A DNA stretch of 64,000 nucleotides from Celeribacter indicus (GTDB lineage Bacteria; Pseudomonadota; Alphaproteobacteria; Rhodobacterales; Rhodobacteraceae): the NCBI RefSeq assembly GCF_000819565.1, contig NZ_CP004393.1, forward strand, positions 3,100,001 through 3,164,000, given 5' to 3'. Of this stretch, positions 57,371-64,000 are shown piece by piece; the first letter of the stretch is position 1; each line of letters starts with the position of its first letter. The translations under genes were made by a program, and so were the position numbers. The notes below the pieces were generated by a model. It saw only the letters and a program-made list of their open reading frames with translations. It searched no databases and was not told where the DNA came from.

Positions 57371-59347
57371 TCACTCTTCCGAGAAGTAATACTGCTCGGG
57401 GTTGGTGGAGCCGGGATGCGGGAAGTTGGTGCTCGCCATCATCGTCTCCGGCACGTTGTGCAGGGCGTTGTTGATGAGACCGTAATCCGCGCCCGGCTGC
57501 ATGACCCCGATGTTCCAGAGGTTCTCCTTGGTGATCTGCATGAGCTCGGTCATGAGTTCGGTGCGGCGGGCGTCGTCGGGCGTGGAGAGCGCCTCGTCGT
57601 AGAGGTCCATCTGCCGGACGATCGCATCGGGGATGTCCTCGGGACGGTTCTCCTCGATGCGGCCGTTGCCATACCACTGGCCCCAGTCCGGCGCATAGAG
57701 GTTGAACCCGTCGGTCGGCACGTAGTAGCGCGGCTGGAACAGCGTATCGACACCCGAGGAGGCCGAGAAGATCGACGCGTCATGCGACGCGCTCGCGGCC
57801 CGCTCGATGAGCGCGGTCAGTTCCATCGTGTTGATGACGAGACCGACGCCCGCGTCCTGCCAGTAGCCGCGCATCAGTTCGGCCGCGTCGATCCATTCCG
57901 GCCGGATCACCGCGATGTCCATGGTGATCTGAAGCGGCCGGCCGTCGGACAGCAGGCGGATGCCCGCGCCGTTGCGCTCGGTCAGGCCGAGATCGTCGAG
58001 CATCCGGTTGGCCTTCTCGAGATCGAACTCCGTGTATTGCGTCGCCATCTCCTCGTCGAACAGCGGGCTCTCCGGGCGTTCGACGACCTGGTAGGGCTCG
58101 CCCTGCCCGAGATAGACGAGATCAATGATTTCCTCGCGATTGATCGCATGGCTCATCGCGATGCGGAAATCCTTGTTCCGGTAGAGCTCGCGCCTCACCG
58201 GATCGCGGTGATTGAGGTTGAACGACACGATGTTGAGGTTCGCGCGGTTCGGCAGCACCTCGTAGAAGTGGTAATTGCCGCGTTCCTGGTTTTCGTAGAA
58301 GGTTCCGCGGTTCTCCGGCGTCGTGATGTTGCCGATGTAGTTGTCCACGAGATCGAAGGTCCCGCTCGCCGCCTCGAGCAGGGCCACCTGCGGATCGCTG
58401 ATGACGGACACGGCCGCCTCGTCGATATAGGGCAGCTGGTTCCCCTCGGGATCGACCTTGAAGTAATAGGGATTGCGCACGGCGCTCAGGTGCTCGCCCG
58501 TGCCCTGCCCGATGCCTTCGGTGATGACCCAGGGGCTCAGCACCGGCAGATCCGGGTTGCGCCAGGGATCGGCCTGATAGTGGAAATAATCCACCCAGCC
58601 CTGGAACCCCGCCCGCTGCGCGAGCGTGTCCGCCTCCTCGCCGGTGTCCTTGTGGAACTGGGAAAGATAATGCTCGGGATAGGAGGTCGGCAGGTTCGGC
58701 GAAGGCAGGCGCGGCGTGGTCGGGGCCGCGAGCCAGGTCAGCAACAGACCGTTGGGCTGGTCGAAATTGAAGCTGACGGTATACTGGTCGATCTTTTCCA
58801 CCGTCATCGTGCCGCCGCCCGGCGCCTGCGCCCAGCGCGGCGGACCGCCGAACAGGTCGCGGTTCGCCATCACATGTTCATACCAGAACATGATGTCGTC
58901 GGCATCGAAATCCTCGCCGTCCGACCATTTCATGCCGGGGCGCAGGTGGAACACGAATTCGGTGGCGTCGTCGTTGACGTCGATGCTCTCGGCCACGTTC
59001 GGCTTCACGTCCGGCGCGATGCCGGTGCCGGTGTTCTCCGGCGTCCAGGTGTCGAAGCGGGTCAGGAATTCGTAGCCGATCGTGGTCTGAAGCGTTCCGG
59101 TGTCGCTCGCCCCGATCATCAGGATGTCGAACGTTCCGCCGTACTGACCCACCTCGTTCAGCGGCTCGACCACCATCGGCGCGTCGGGCAGGCGTTCGGC
59201 CAGCGGCGGAAGCTCCCCGGCATCCACCCGGTCCTGAAGCATCGGCGGCTCCGCCTGGGCGAATGCCGCTGCGGCCGCGAAGACGGACGCGCCGGCCATG
59301 CCGATGAGCGACAGCCGCCAGGCGGGCATCTTGTGAGAACTGGTCAT
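57371..59347 (-). CDS. ABC transporter substrate-binding protein, peptide/nickel (SBP_bac_5) class
   Basis: 658 residues from ATG 59347, five bases after GGAGG. Signal peptide [21 protein letters not shown], cut before QAE. The mature protein has the family-5 pattern: [86 protein letters not shown]. It is longer than typical DppA (about 535), as in the group that binds larger or glycosidic ligands. Periplasmic. The neighbouring glycosidase-like gene suggests an oligosaccharide or glycoside rather than a peptide, which remains inference. Confidence 0.92.
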   Translation of the reverse strand: MTSSHKMPAWRLSLIGMAGASVFAAAAAFAQAEPPMLQDRVDAGELPPLAERLPDAPMVVEPLNEVGQYGGTFDILMIGASDTGTLQTTIGYEFLTRFDTWTPENTGTGIAPDVKPNVAESIDVNDDATEFVFHLRPGMKWSDGEDFDADDIMFWYEHVMANRDLFGGPPRWAQAPGGGTMTVEKIDQYTVSFNFDQPNGLLLTWLAAPTTPRLPSPNLPTSYPEHYLSQFHKDTGEEADTLAQRAGFQGWVDYFHYQADPWRNPDLPVLSPWVITEGIGQGTGEHLSAVRNPYYFKVDPEGNQLPYIDEAAVSVISDPQVALLEAASGTFDLVDNYIGNITTPENRGTFYENQERGNYHFYEVLPNRANLNIVSFNLNHRDPVRRELYRNKDFRIAMSHAINREEIIDLVYLGQGEPYQVVERPESPLFDEEMATQYTEFDLEKANRMLDDLGLTERNGAGIRLLSDGRPLQITMDIAVIRPEWIDAAELMRGYWQDAGVGLVINTMELTALIERAASASHDASIFSASSGVDTLFQPRYYVPTDGFNLYAPDWGQWYGNGRIEENRPEDIPDAIVRQMDLYDEALSTPDDARRTELMTELMQITKENLWNIGVMQPGADYGLINNALHNVPETMMASTNFPHPGSTNPEQYYFSEE

Positions 59348-59417
59348 TTTCTCCTCCATTTTACTCCTCCTCCGTTGTCTTGCGCGGACCCGGCCTGCCG
59401 CCGGAGCCGCACGCATG

Positions 59418-61493
59418 TCATGCGGTCGCGATGCTGAGCACCTCGAAGGCGCCGACGGGCGGCAGGTCGAACCACAGGTAGCCGTCGGCATCCGCCGGGC
59501 CGCTGCTCGCGACGGTCTGCCCGGAGACGAGCGCGGCGGCCTCTCCCGCCACGCCGCGCAGGCCGAGCTTCAGGCCGGTCAGCTTCGGCGGGTCCTCGTA
59601 GAGGTTGCCGCGCTGGCCGGCGTAGTTGATGACATGGACCTTGAGCGTTCCCGTCGCCGGCTGCGCCTGCACGGTCACCTCGGCATGGCCGAGCCCGGTG
59701 AGCCGCGCCGGCATGGGCGGGCTGTTGCGGGTGACGAGATCGGCGATCAGGGTGCGATGCGCCGGAAGGCTGTCGCGGTAATACTGGCGGTCCGGGTTCC
59801 AGGGCAGCCACACCGCCCGCCCCGCGCCGTAGTCCTGCGACAGCACGCCCGGCAGATCGCTTTCCTCCTCCGGAAAGCACAGCTCCGGCGGGCCGAAACG
59901 TTGCGGCGGCAGCAGGCGCATGAGCCGCTCCGCCCCCGCCTTTTCCGGCGCCTCGAGAAATTCGCCGTCGAGCATCATCAGCCGCGTGCCGGGCAGCGGC
60001 AGATCGCCTTCCCCGAAGGTCAGGTAGGCGCCCTTCATCGGCGCATGGCGCACCGGCATCCCCGCGATCGGGAGGCAGTCGAGCGCCGGCGCCTCGCGCA
60101 ATTCACCCTTCGGCCCGCAGAGCGCGCTGTCGCCCGTGGTCAGCAGCGTGCCGCCCCCGCGCACGAAGGCGTCGAGCACCGCCGCCTCCGCGTCTGACAG
60201 GCAGGTGACCGAGGGCAGCACGAGCGCGTCGTAGCGGTCGAGCAGCTCTCCCCCGCCCTCGGCCTCGACCTTTTCGTCGAGCACGAAATCGAACGGGATC
60301 CGCGCCTCCAGAAGCGCGCGGTAGGCCCCGCGAAACGCGGTGTTCCGCGGGTCCGGCGTGCCGTTGCGGCTGCGGAACCGCTCGGTCTTGAACGAATGGT
60401 AGAGGCCGACCGTCGCCGCGGAGCGCAGGTTCTCGTAATGCCCCTCGACCCCCCTGTGCCAGTGGAACAGCTCGCTGATCCGCGGCAGCGCGCTCTTGTC
60501 CGCCTGGTCGAGCACGCCGAGCAGATAGAGATCGAGCGTCGCGCCGACCCCGAGCTGCTGGGCGAAGCGCAGCTCGTTATAGGCGGCCGTCTCCGAATGG
60601 AAGCGCCAGGCGAAGTCGATGAAATTCGCGGAGGTGGAGGCCGCCATCTGATCCGGGCCGAGCGCGCGCAGGTAGCGCGCCTGCTCGCCCGACTGGTAGG
60701 GCCATTCCGGCAGCGGCCGCTCGATGGCGCGCTGCACCTCCCAGCGCAGCACATCGCGCTTGCCGCGCCGCCCGAACATCGCGGTCTGCGGAGAGACCTT
60801 GTGGACGTGTTCATAAATGCGGACCTGGAGATCGAGGGCGGTGCGGTCCTGGAATTCGAGATAATCGGCATAGGCCGGGTCGGAGAAATCCGCGGTCTTC
60901 GGCAACTCCTGCCCGTACATCTCGCGGAACCGCCGCTGGCAGTTCTCGCAGCGGCAGAGGCCGAAGCTCTGGCCCGAATAGTTCGAATTGCGGTAGCCGA
61001 ACATGTTGAAGAACACGCCGTCCACGTCATATTGCGACAGCGCCTCCTCGATGATGCGGAAGGCGTAATCCTGATACCACCCGCCGTTCACGCAGGCCTG
61101 GTAGGTGCCGTTATATTCCAGCGGCTCGCCCTTCTGGCCTCGCGCGAACCATTCGGGATGCGCGTCATACGCCTTCTTCGACGCCTTGGACACGTCGAAG
61201 CGGCCGATCAGCGACAGGCCCTCGGCATGGGCGGCCTCGATCGCCGCGCCCAGCGCATCGCCCTCCATCACCGGATTGACGAGTTGCAGCTCGAGCTTCG
61301 AGGGATAGAAGGCATAGATCCCGCCGATGTTGTAGAGCAGAGCGGTCGCCCCGAACTCCCGTGCCTCCCGCGCCAGCGCCCGCTGGTCGTAGAGCACGTC
61401 CATCTGGCGCAGGTTCGTCTGGATCAGGCGATACGGCTTCCTGTACCAGTCCTTGAAGGACAGGGCTGTCGAAGTCGCTGTGTTGTCAAGCAC
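59418..61493 (-). CDS. Glycosidase-like protein of unassigned family
   Basis: 691 residues, GTG start at 61493 (AAGGA about 11 bases upstream), 8-base overlap with the ATPase gene. No signal peptide. The first 350 residues look like a TIM-barrel hydrolase ([41 protein letters not shown], then the cysteine cluster [10 protein letters not shown] seen in hypothetical glycosyl hydrolases). A middle segment like the GH42 beta-galactosidase trimerisation fold follows ([38 protein letters not shown]), and a beta domain closes it. Probably acts in the cytoplasm on the imported compound. Reaction not established. Confidence 0.7.
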   Translation of the reverse strand: MLDNTATSTALSFKDWYRKPYRLIQTNLRQMDVLYDQRALAREAREFGATALLYNIGGIYAFYPSKLELQLVNPVMEGDALGAAIEAAHAEGLSLIGRFDVSKASKKAYDAHPEWFARGQKGEPLEYNGTYQACVNGGWYQDYAFRIIEEALSQYDVDGVFFNMFGYRNSNYSGQSFGLCRCENCQRRFREMYGQELPKTADFSDPAYADYLEFQDRTALDLQVRIYEHVHKVSPQTAMFGRRGKRDVLRWEVQRAIERPLPEWPYQSGEQARYLRALGPDQMAASTSANFIDFAWRFHSETAAYNELRFAQQLGVGATLDLYLLGVLDQADKSALPRISELFHWHRGVEGHYENLRSAATVGLYHSFKTERFRSRNGTPDPRNTAFRGAYRALLEARIPFDFVLDEKVEAEGGGELLDRYDALVLPSVTCLSDAEAAVLDAFVRGGGTLLTTGDSALCGPKGELREAPALDCLPIAGMPVRHAPMKGAYLTFGEGDLPLPGTRLMMLDGEFLEAPEKAGAERLMRLLPPQRFGPPELCFPEEESDLPGVLSQDYGAGRAVWLPWNPDRQYYRDSLPAHRTLIADLVTRNSPPMPARLTGLGHAEVTVQAQPATGTLKVHVINYAGQRGNLYEDPPKLTGLKLGLRGVAGEAAALVSGQTVASSGPADADGYLWFDLPPVGAFEVLSIATA

Positions 61494-62556
61494 TGGCTCG
61501 GGTTCCTTCTAGTTCGAGAGTTTCGGCGTAGTGACAGGCCACCTCGTGCCCCGCGACAGTGCGCGGCGCCGGATCCTCGGCCTTGCAGCGGTCGGTGGCG
61601 AAGGGACAGCGCGGGTGGAAGGCGCAGCCGGAGGGGCGGTTGGCGGGATTCGCCACCTCGCCCGTCAGCCGCCGCGGCTTCTCCCGCCGCGCGGTCCGCG
61701 GATCGGGGCGCGGCACCGAGGCCAGGAGCGCGGCGGTATAGGGATGTTTCGGCGCGCTGAAGAGCGCCTCGGTCTCGGCTAGCTCGACCACCCGCCCGGC
61801 ATACATCACCGCCACGCGGTCGGAGATATATTCCACCACGCTCATGTCGTGGGAGATGAACAGGTAGGACAGGTTGAGCTGGTCGCGCAGGTCGAGCAGC
61901 AGGTTCAGGATCTGCGCCTGGATGGAGACGTCGAGCGCGGAGATACATTCGTCCGCGATCACCAGCCGCGGGTCGAGCGACAGCGCCCGCGCGATGCAGA
62001 TCCGCTGCCGCTCCCCGCCGGAGAAGGCATAGGGATAGCGGTCGATGTATTCGGGCCTCAGCCCGACCTTGCGCAGCAGTTCCGCCACCTTTTCGCGGAC
62101 CTCGCGCCCCTTCCTCATCCCGGCGTTGCGCAGGCTCTCCCCGATCAGGTCGAGCACGCGCCGCCGCGGGTTGAGCGAGGCGAAGGGATCCTGGAACACC
62201 ATGCGCACGTCGTCGCGATAGGTCCTGAGATCCCCGGCTTCCAGATGCGCCACGTCGAATTCGCGGCCGCCGCGGGTGTGGAAGACGATTTCTCCCTCGG
62301 TCGGTTCCAGGATGCGCACGAGCGCCTGGCCCAGCGTGGACTTGCCGCAGCCCGACTCACCCACGACGCTCAGCGTCTCGCCGGCATGGACCGTCAGGCT
62401 GATGCCGTCGACCGCCTTCACGCGGTTGACCTCGCGCTGGAGAATCCCGCGCTTGACCGGGAAATGCACCTTGAGATCGCGGACCTCGAGAAGCACCTCG
62501 GGCGCGGCGGGAACGGCTGCGGCGGAGGCCGGCGAAAGCGTGTCCGTCATGGTCAT
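61486..62556 (-). CDS. ABC transporter ATP-binding protein, DppF class
   Basis: 356 residues from ATG 62556, overlapping the preceding ATPase gene as ATGA. Walker A GESGCGKST (66-74), Q-loop MVFQDPFASLNPRRRV, signature FSGGERQR, Walker B LVIADECISALD with Cys where most relatives have Pro, and a switch His in FISHDMS. The C-terminal oligopeptide-type extension has the Cys-containing SGCAFHPRCPFATDRC, which binds an iron-sulfur cluster in some homologues. Pairs with the DppD-class ATPase to power import. Confidence 0.94.
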   Translation of the reverse strand: MTMTDTLSPASAAAVPAAPEVLLEVRDLKVHFPVKRGILQREVNRVKAVDGISLTVHAGETLSVVGESGCGKSTLGQALVRILEPTEGEIVFHTRGGREFDVAHLEAGDLRTYRDDVRMVFQDPFASLNPRRRVLDLIGESLRNAGMRKGREVREKVAELLRKVGLRPEYIDRYPYAFSGGERQRICIARALSLDPRLVIADECISALDVSIQAQILNLLLDLRDQLNLSYLFISHDMSVVEYISDRVAVMYAGRVVELAETEALFSAPKHPYTAALLASVPRPDPRTARREKPRRLTGEVANPANRPSGCAFHPRCPFATDRCKAEDPAPRTVAGHEVACHYAETLELEGTRASA

Positions 62557-63590
62557 TTCGTCAATGCCTCCTCTTTTTCCTTCACCGCCGCCGGCGTCCG
62601 GAGATGGCAATAGGCGACATGCCCGTCCCCGAACGTCACTTGCGGCGGCTCGAGCACGTCGCACAGACCCGCCCGCGCCTCGGGACAGCGCGTCCGGAAG
62701 GGGCAGCCGCTCGGCCGGGCGAGCGGATGGGGCACCATGCCGGGAATGGCGAAGAGCCGCTTGCCCGCCGCGCGCCGGGCGCCGAGACGCGGGATGGAAT
62801 TGAGCAGCGCCTGGGTATAGGGGTGCTGCGGGTCGTAGAAGATCGCGTCGACATCGCCGCGCTCGACGATCCGGCCGAGATACATCACCGCGACCTCGTC
62901 CGCGATTTCCGCCACGACGCCGAGATCATGGGTGATGAAGATCACCGACATCTGCGTCTCGTCCTGCAAGCCGCGGATCAGGTCGAGGATATTGGCCTGG
63001 GTCGAGACGTCGAGCGCGGTGGTCGGTTCGTCCGCGATCAGCAACTCCGGCCGGCAGGCCAGCGCCATGCCGATCATCGCCCGCTGCCGCATCCCGCCCG
63101 ACATCTCGATCGGATAGCTGTTGAAATTGCGCGCCGCGTCCGGGATGCCGACGCGGTCGAGCGCCTCGATGGTCATCTTCTTCGCGGTGCGGACGCTGAC
63201 CTTCTCGTGCAGGCGGATCTTCTCCACAATCTGCGCGCCCACCGTATGCACCGGCGAGAGCGAGTTCATCGGCTCCTGGAAGATCATCGCGATGTCGCGG
63301 CCGCGGATCGCACGGATCTGCCTGCCCCTCGGGTCGAGCGTCGCGAGATCGACCGGCGGCGCGCCCTTGGGACGGAACAGGATCTCGCCGCCGACGACCC
63401 TGCCCGGCTCGGCCACGATCTGAAGCACGGAGCGCGCGGTGATGGACTTGCCGGAGCCGCTCTCGCCGACGATACACAGCGTCTTGCCGCGCGGCACTTC
63501 GAGATTGACCCCGTCGACGGCCTTCACCGTGCCGGCACGGAGCGCGAAATGGGTTTTCAGCCCGGATATGGTGAGAATGGGTGTGGTCAT
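62553..63590 (-). CDS. ABC transporter ATP-binding protein, DppD class
   Basis: 345 residues from ATG 63590, 5 bases after the permease stop; the open frame upstream is the shadow of that permease. Walker [13 protein letters not shown]-loop [17 protein letters not shown], signature [15 protein letters not shown], Walker [17 protein letters not shown], switch FITHDLG, and the C-terminal [17 protein letters not shown] extension. All catalytic motifs intact. Confidence 0.94.
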   Translation of the reverse strand: MTTPILTISGLKTHFALRAGTVKAVDGVNLEVPRGKTLCIVGESGSGKSITARSVLQIVAEPGRVVGGEILFRPKGAPPVDLATLDPRGRQIRAIRGRDIAMIFQEPMNSLSPVHTVGAQIVEKIRLHEKVSVRTAKKMTIEALDRVGIPDAARNFNSYPIEMSGGMRQRAMIGMALACRPELLIADEPTTALDVSTQANILDLIRGLQDETQMSVIFITHDLGVVAEIADEVAVMYLGRIVERGDVDAIFYDPQHPYTQALLNSIPRLGARRAAGKRLFAIPGMVPHPLARPSGCPFRTRCPEARAGLCDVLEPPQVTFGDGHVAYCHLRTPAAVKEKEEALTK

Positions 63591-63595
63591 GGCAG

Positions 63596-64000
63596 TCAGG
63601 TCGTATAGGGATCGGCCGCGTCGCGCAGACCGTCTCCGAGGAAGTTCATGGCGAGCACGGTGACGATCACCATGACCCCCGGCGCGAGGAGCCACGGCGC
63701 TTCGGCCAGCGAACGGATGTTCTGCGCCTCGCGCAGCAGCACGCCCCAGCTCACGATGGGCGGCCGCAGGCCGATCCCGAGGAAGGAGAGCGAGGTCTCG
63801 GCGATGATCATCACCGGGATCGCCAGCGTCACCGAGGCGATGATATGGCTCACGAAACCCGGCAGGAGGTGGCGCAGGATGACGCGGAACTCGCTCGTCC
63901 CGTCGAGCCGCGCGGCAAGCACGAAGGCCTCGTTGCGCCACGACATGAAGCGCCCGCGCACCTCGCGCGCGAGCGAGGTCCAGCCGATCAGCGAAATGAT
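63596..64000 (-). CDS. ABC transporter permease, DppC class, 5' part outside window
   Basis: Only the last 134 residues are visible, and the frame runs off the right end (GWTSLAREVRGRFMSWRNEAFVLAARLDGTSEFRVILRH is the EAA loop). Two to three helices follow (ASVTLAIPVMIIAETSLSFLGIGL, PWLLAPGVMVIVTVLAMNFLGDGLRD), ending DPYTT as in DppC. Second channel subunit of the importer; first visible gene of the leftward operon. Confidence 0.93.
   Translation of the reverse strand: MISLIGWTSLAREVRGRFMSWRNEAFVLAARLDGTSEFRVILRHLLPGFVSHIIASVTLAIPVMIIAETSLSFLGIGLRPPIVSWGVLLREAQNIRSLAEAPWLLAPGVMVIVTVLAMNFLGDGLRDAADPYTT

Noticed and set aside
61486..62556. Cys in place of Pro in the Walker B region of the DppF-class ATPase as a sign of inactivity
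   Set aside because: The catalytic Asp-Glu pair is intact and the change lies after it, so activity should not be lost.

Overview
The window is a GC-rich (about two thirds G+C), gene-dense stretch from an alphaproteobacterium, most likely a Rhodobacterales/Rhodobacteraceae (roseobacter-like) organism. This rests on the compact glgP-B-C-A-X-malQ-pgm operon, the succinoglycan (exo)-type polysaccharide genes, the riboswitch-controlled btuB-F-C-D-cbiZ operon, the split pqiA genes, and the many ATGA stop/start overlaps. No rRNA, tRNA, CRISPR array, insertion sequence or phage gene was seen. Species cannot be named from sequence alone.

Layout. (1) 1-1530: the 3' end of an RND multidrug efflux pump gene, followed by a strong hairpin terminator. 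(2) 1653-14587, minus strand: a seven-gene glycogen operon, transcribed glgP-glgB-glgC-glgA-glgX-malQ-pgm, with most genes overlapping by 4-8 bases. It covers synthesis (GlgC, GlgA, GlgB), breakdown (GlgP, GlgX, MalQ) and the Glc-1-P/Glc-6-P link (Pgm). (3) 14898-35523: an exopolysaccharide locus in at least seven transcription units on both strands. It holds an ExoY-type initiating sugar-phosphate transferase, a flippase, seven glycosyltransferases (several resembling ExoM, ExoO, ExoA and ExoL), a secreted GH16 glycanase (ExoK-like), an outer-membrane export protein (ExoF/Wza-like), an ExoQ-type polymerase, an ExoP/Wzc-type chain-length protein with a degraded kinase P-loop, and a Gfo/Idh/MocA oxidoreductase. 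A short TGCC(C/T)-A/T-rich-GGC element recurs in the non-coding DNA in front of these units. (4) 35621-37318: a membrane-anchored sorbosone/glucose dehydrogenase-type beta-propeller fused to cytochrome c. (5) 37572-43015: a cobalamin riboswitch followed by a B12 uptake and salvage operon. (6) 43402-45378: a 2-oxoglutarate/Fe(II) oxygenase convergent with an aldo/keto reductase. (7) 45438-49435: a Pqi-type (MCE) intermembrane lipid transport operon with pqiA split in two. (8) 49528-52098: 5-oxoprolinase pxpB-pxpC-pxpA. (9) 52231-64000, minus strand: a catabolic operon. A peptide/nickel-class ABC importer (one permease cut by the window end) is interleaved with an unassigned glycosidase-like protein and followed by glycerate kinase, hydroxypyruvate isomerase, tartronate semialdehyde reductase and a 2-hydroxyacid dehydrogenase.

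How they fit. Pgm supplies glucose-1-phosphate, which can enter glycogen through GlgC or UDP-glucose for the exopolysaccharide, so regions 2 and 3 share a precursor. Region 9 reads as uptake of a glycosidic or acidic-sugar substrate, its cleavage, and funnelling of hydroxypyruvate/tartronate semialdehyde/glycerate into glycolysis. The less ordinary signals are the recurrent EPS-locus DNA element, the ExoP-like protein without a normal Walker A, a 900-base non-coding stretch with perfect inverted repeats, and the glycosidase-like gene inside the ABC importer operon.
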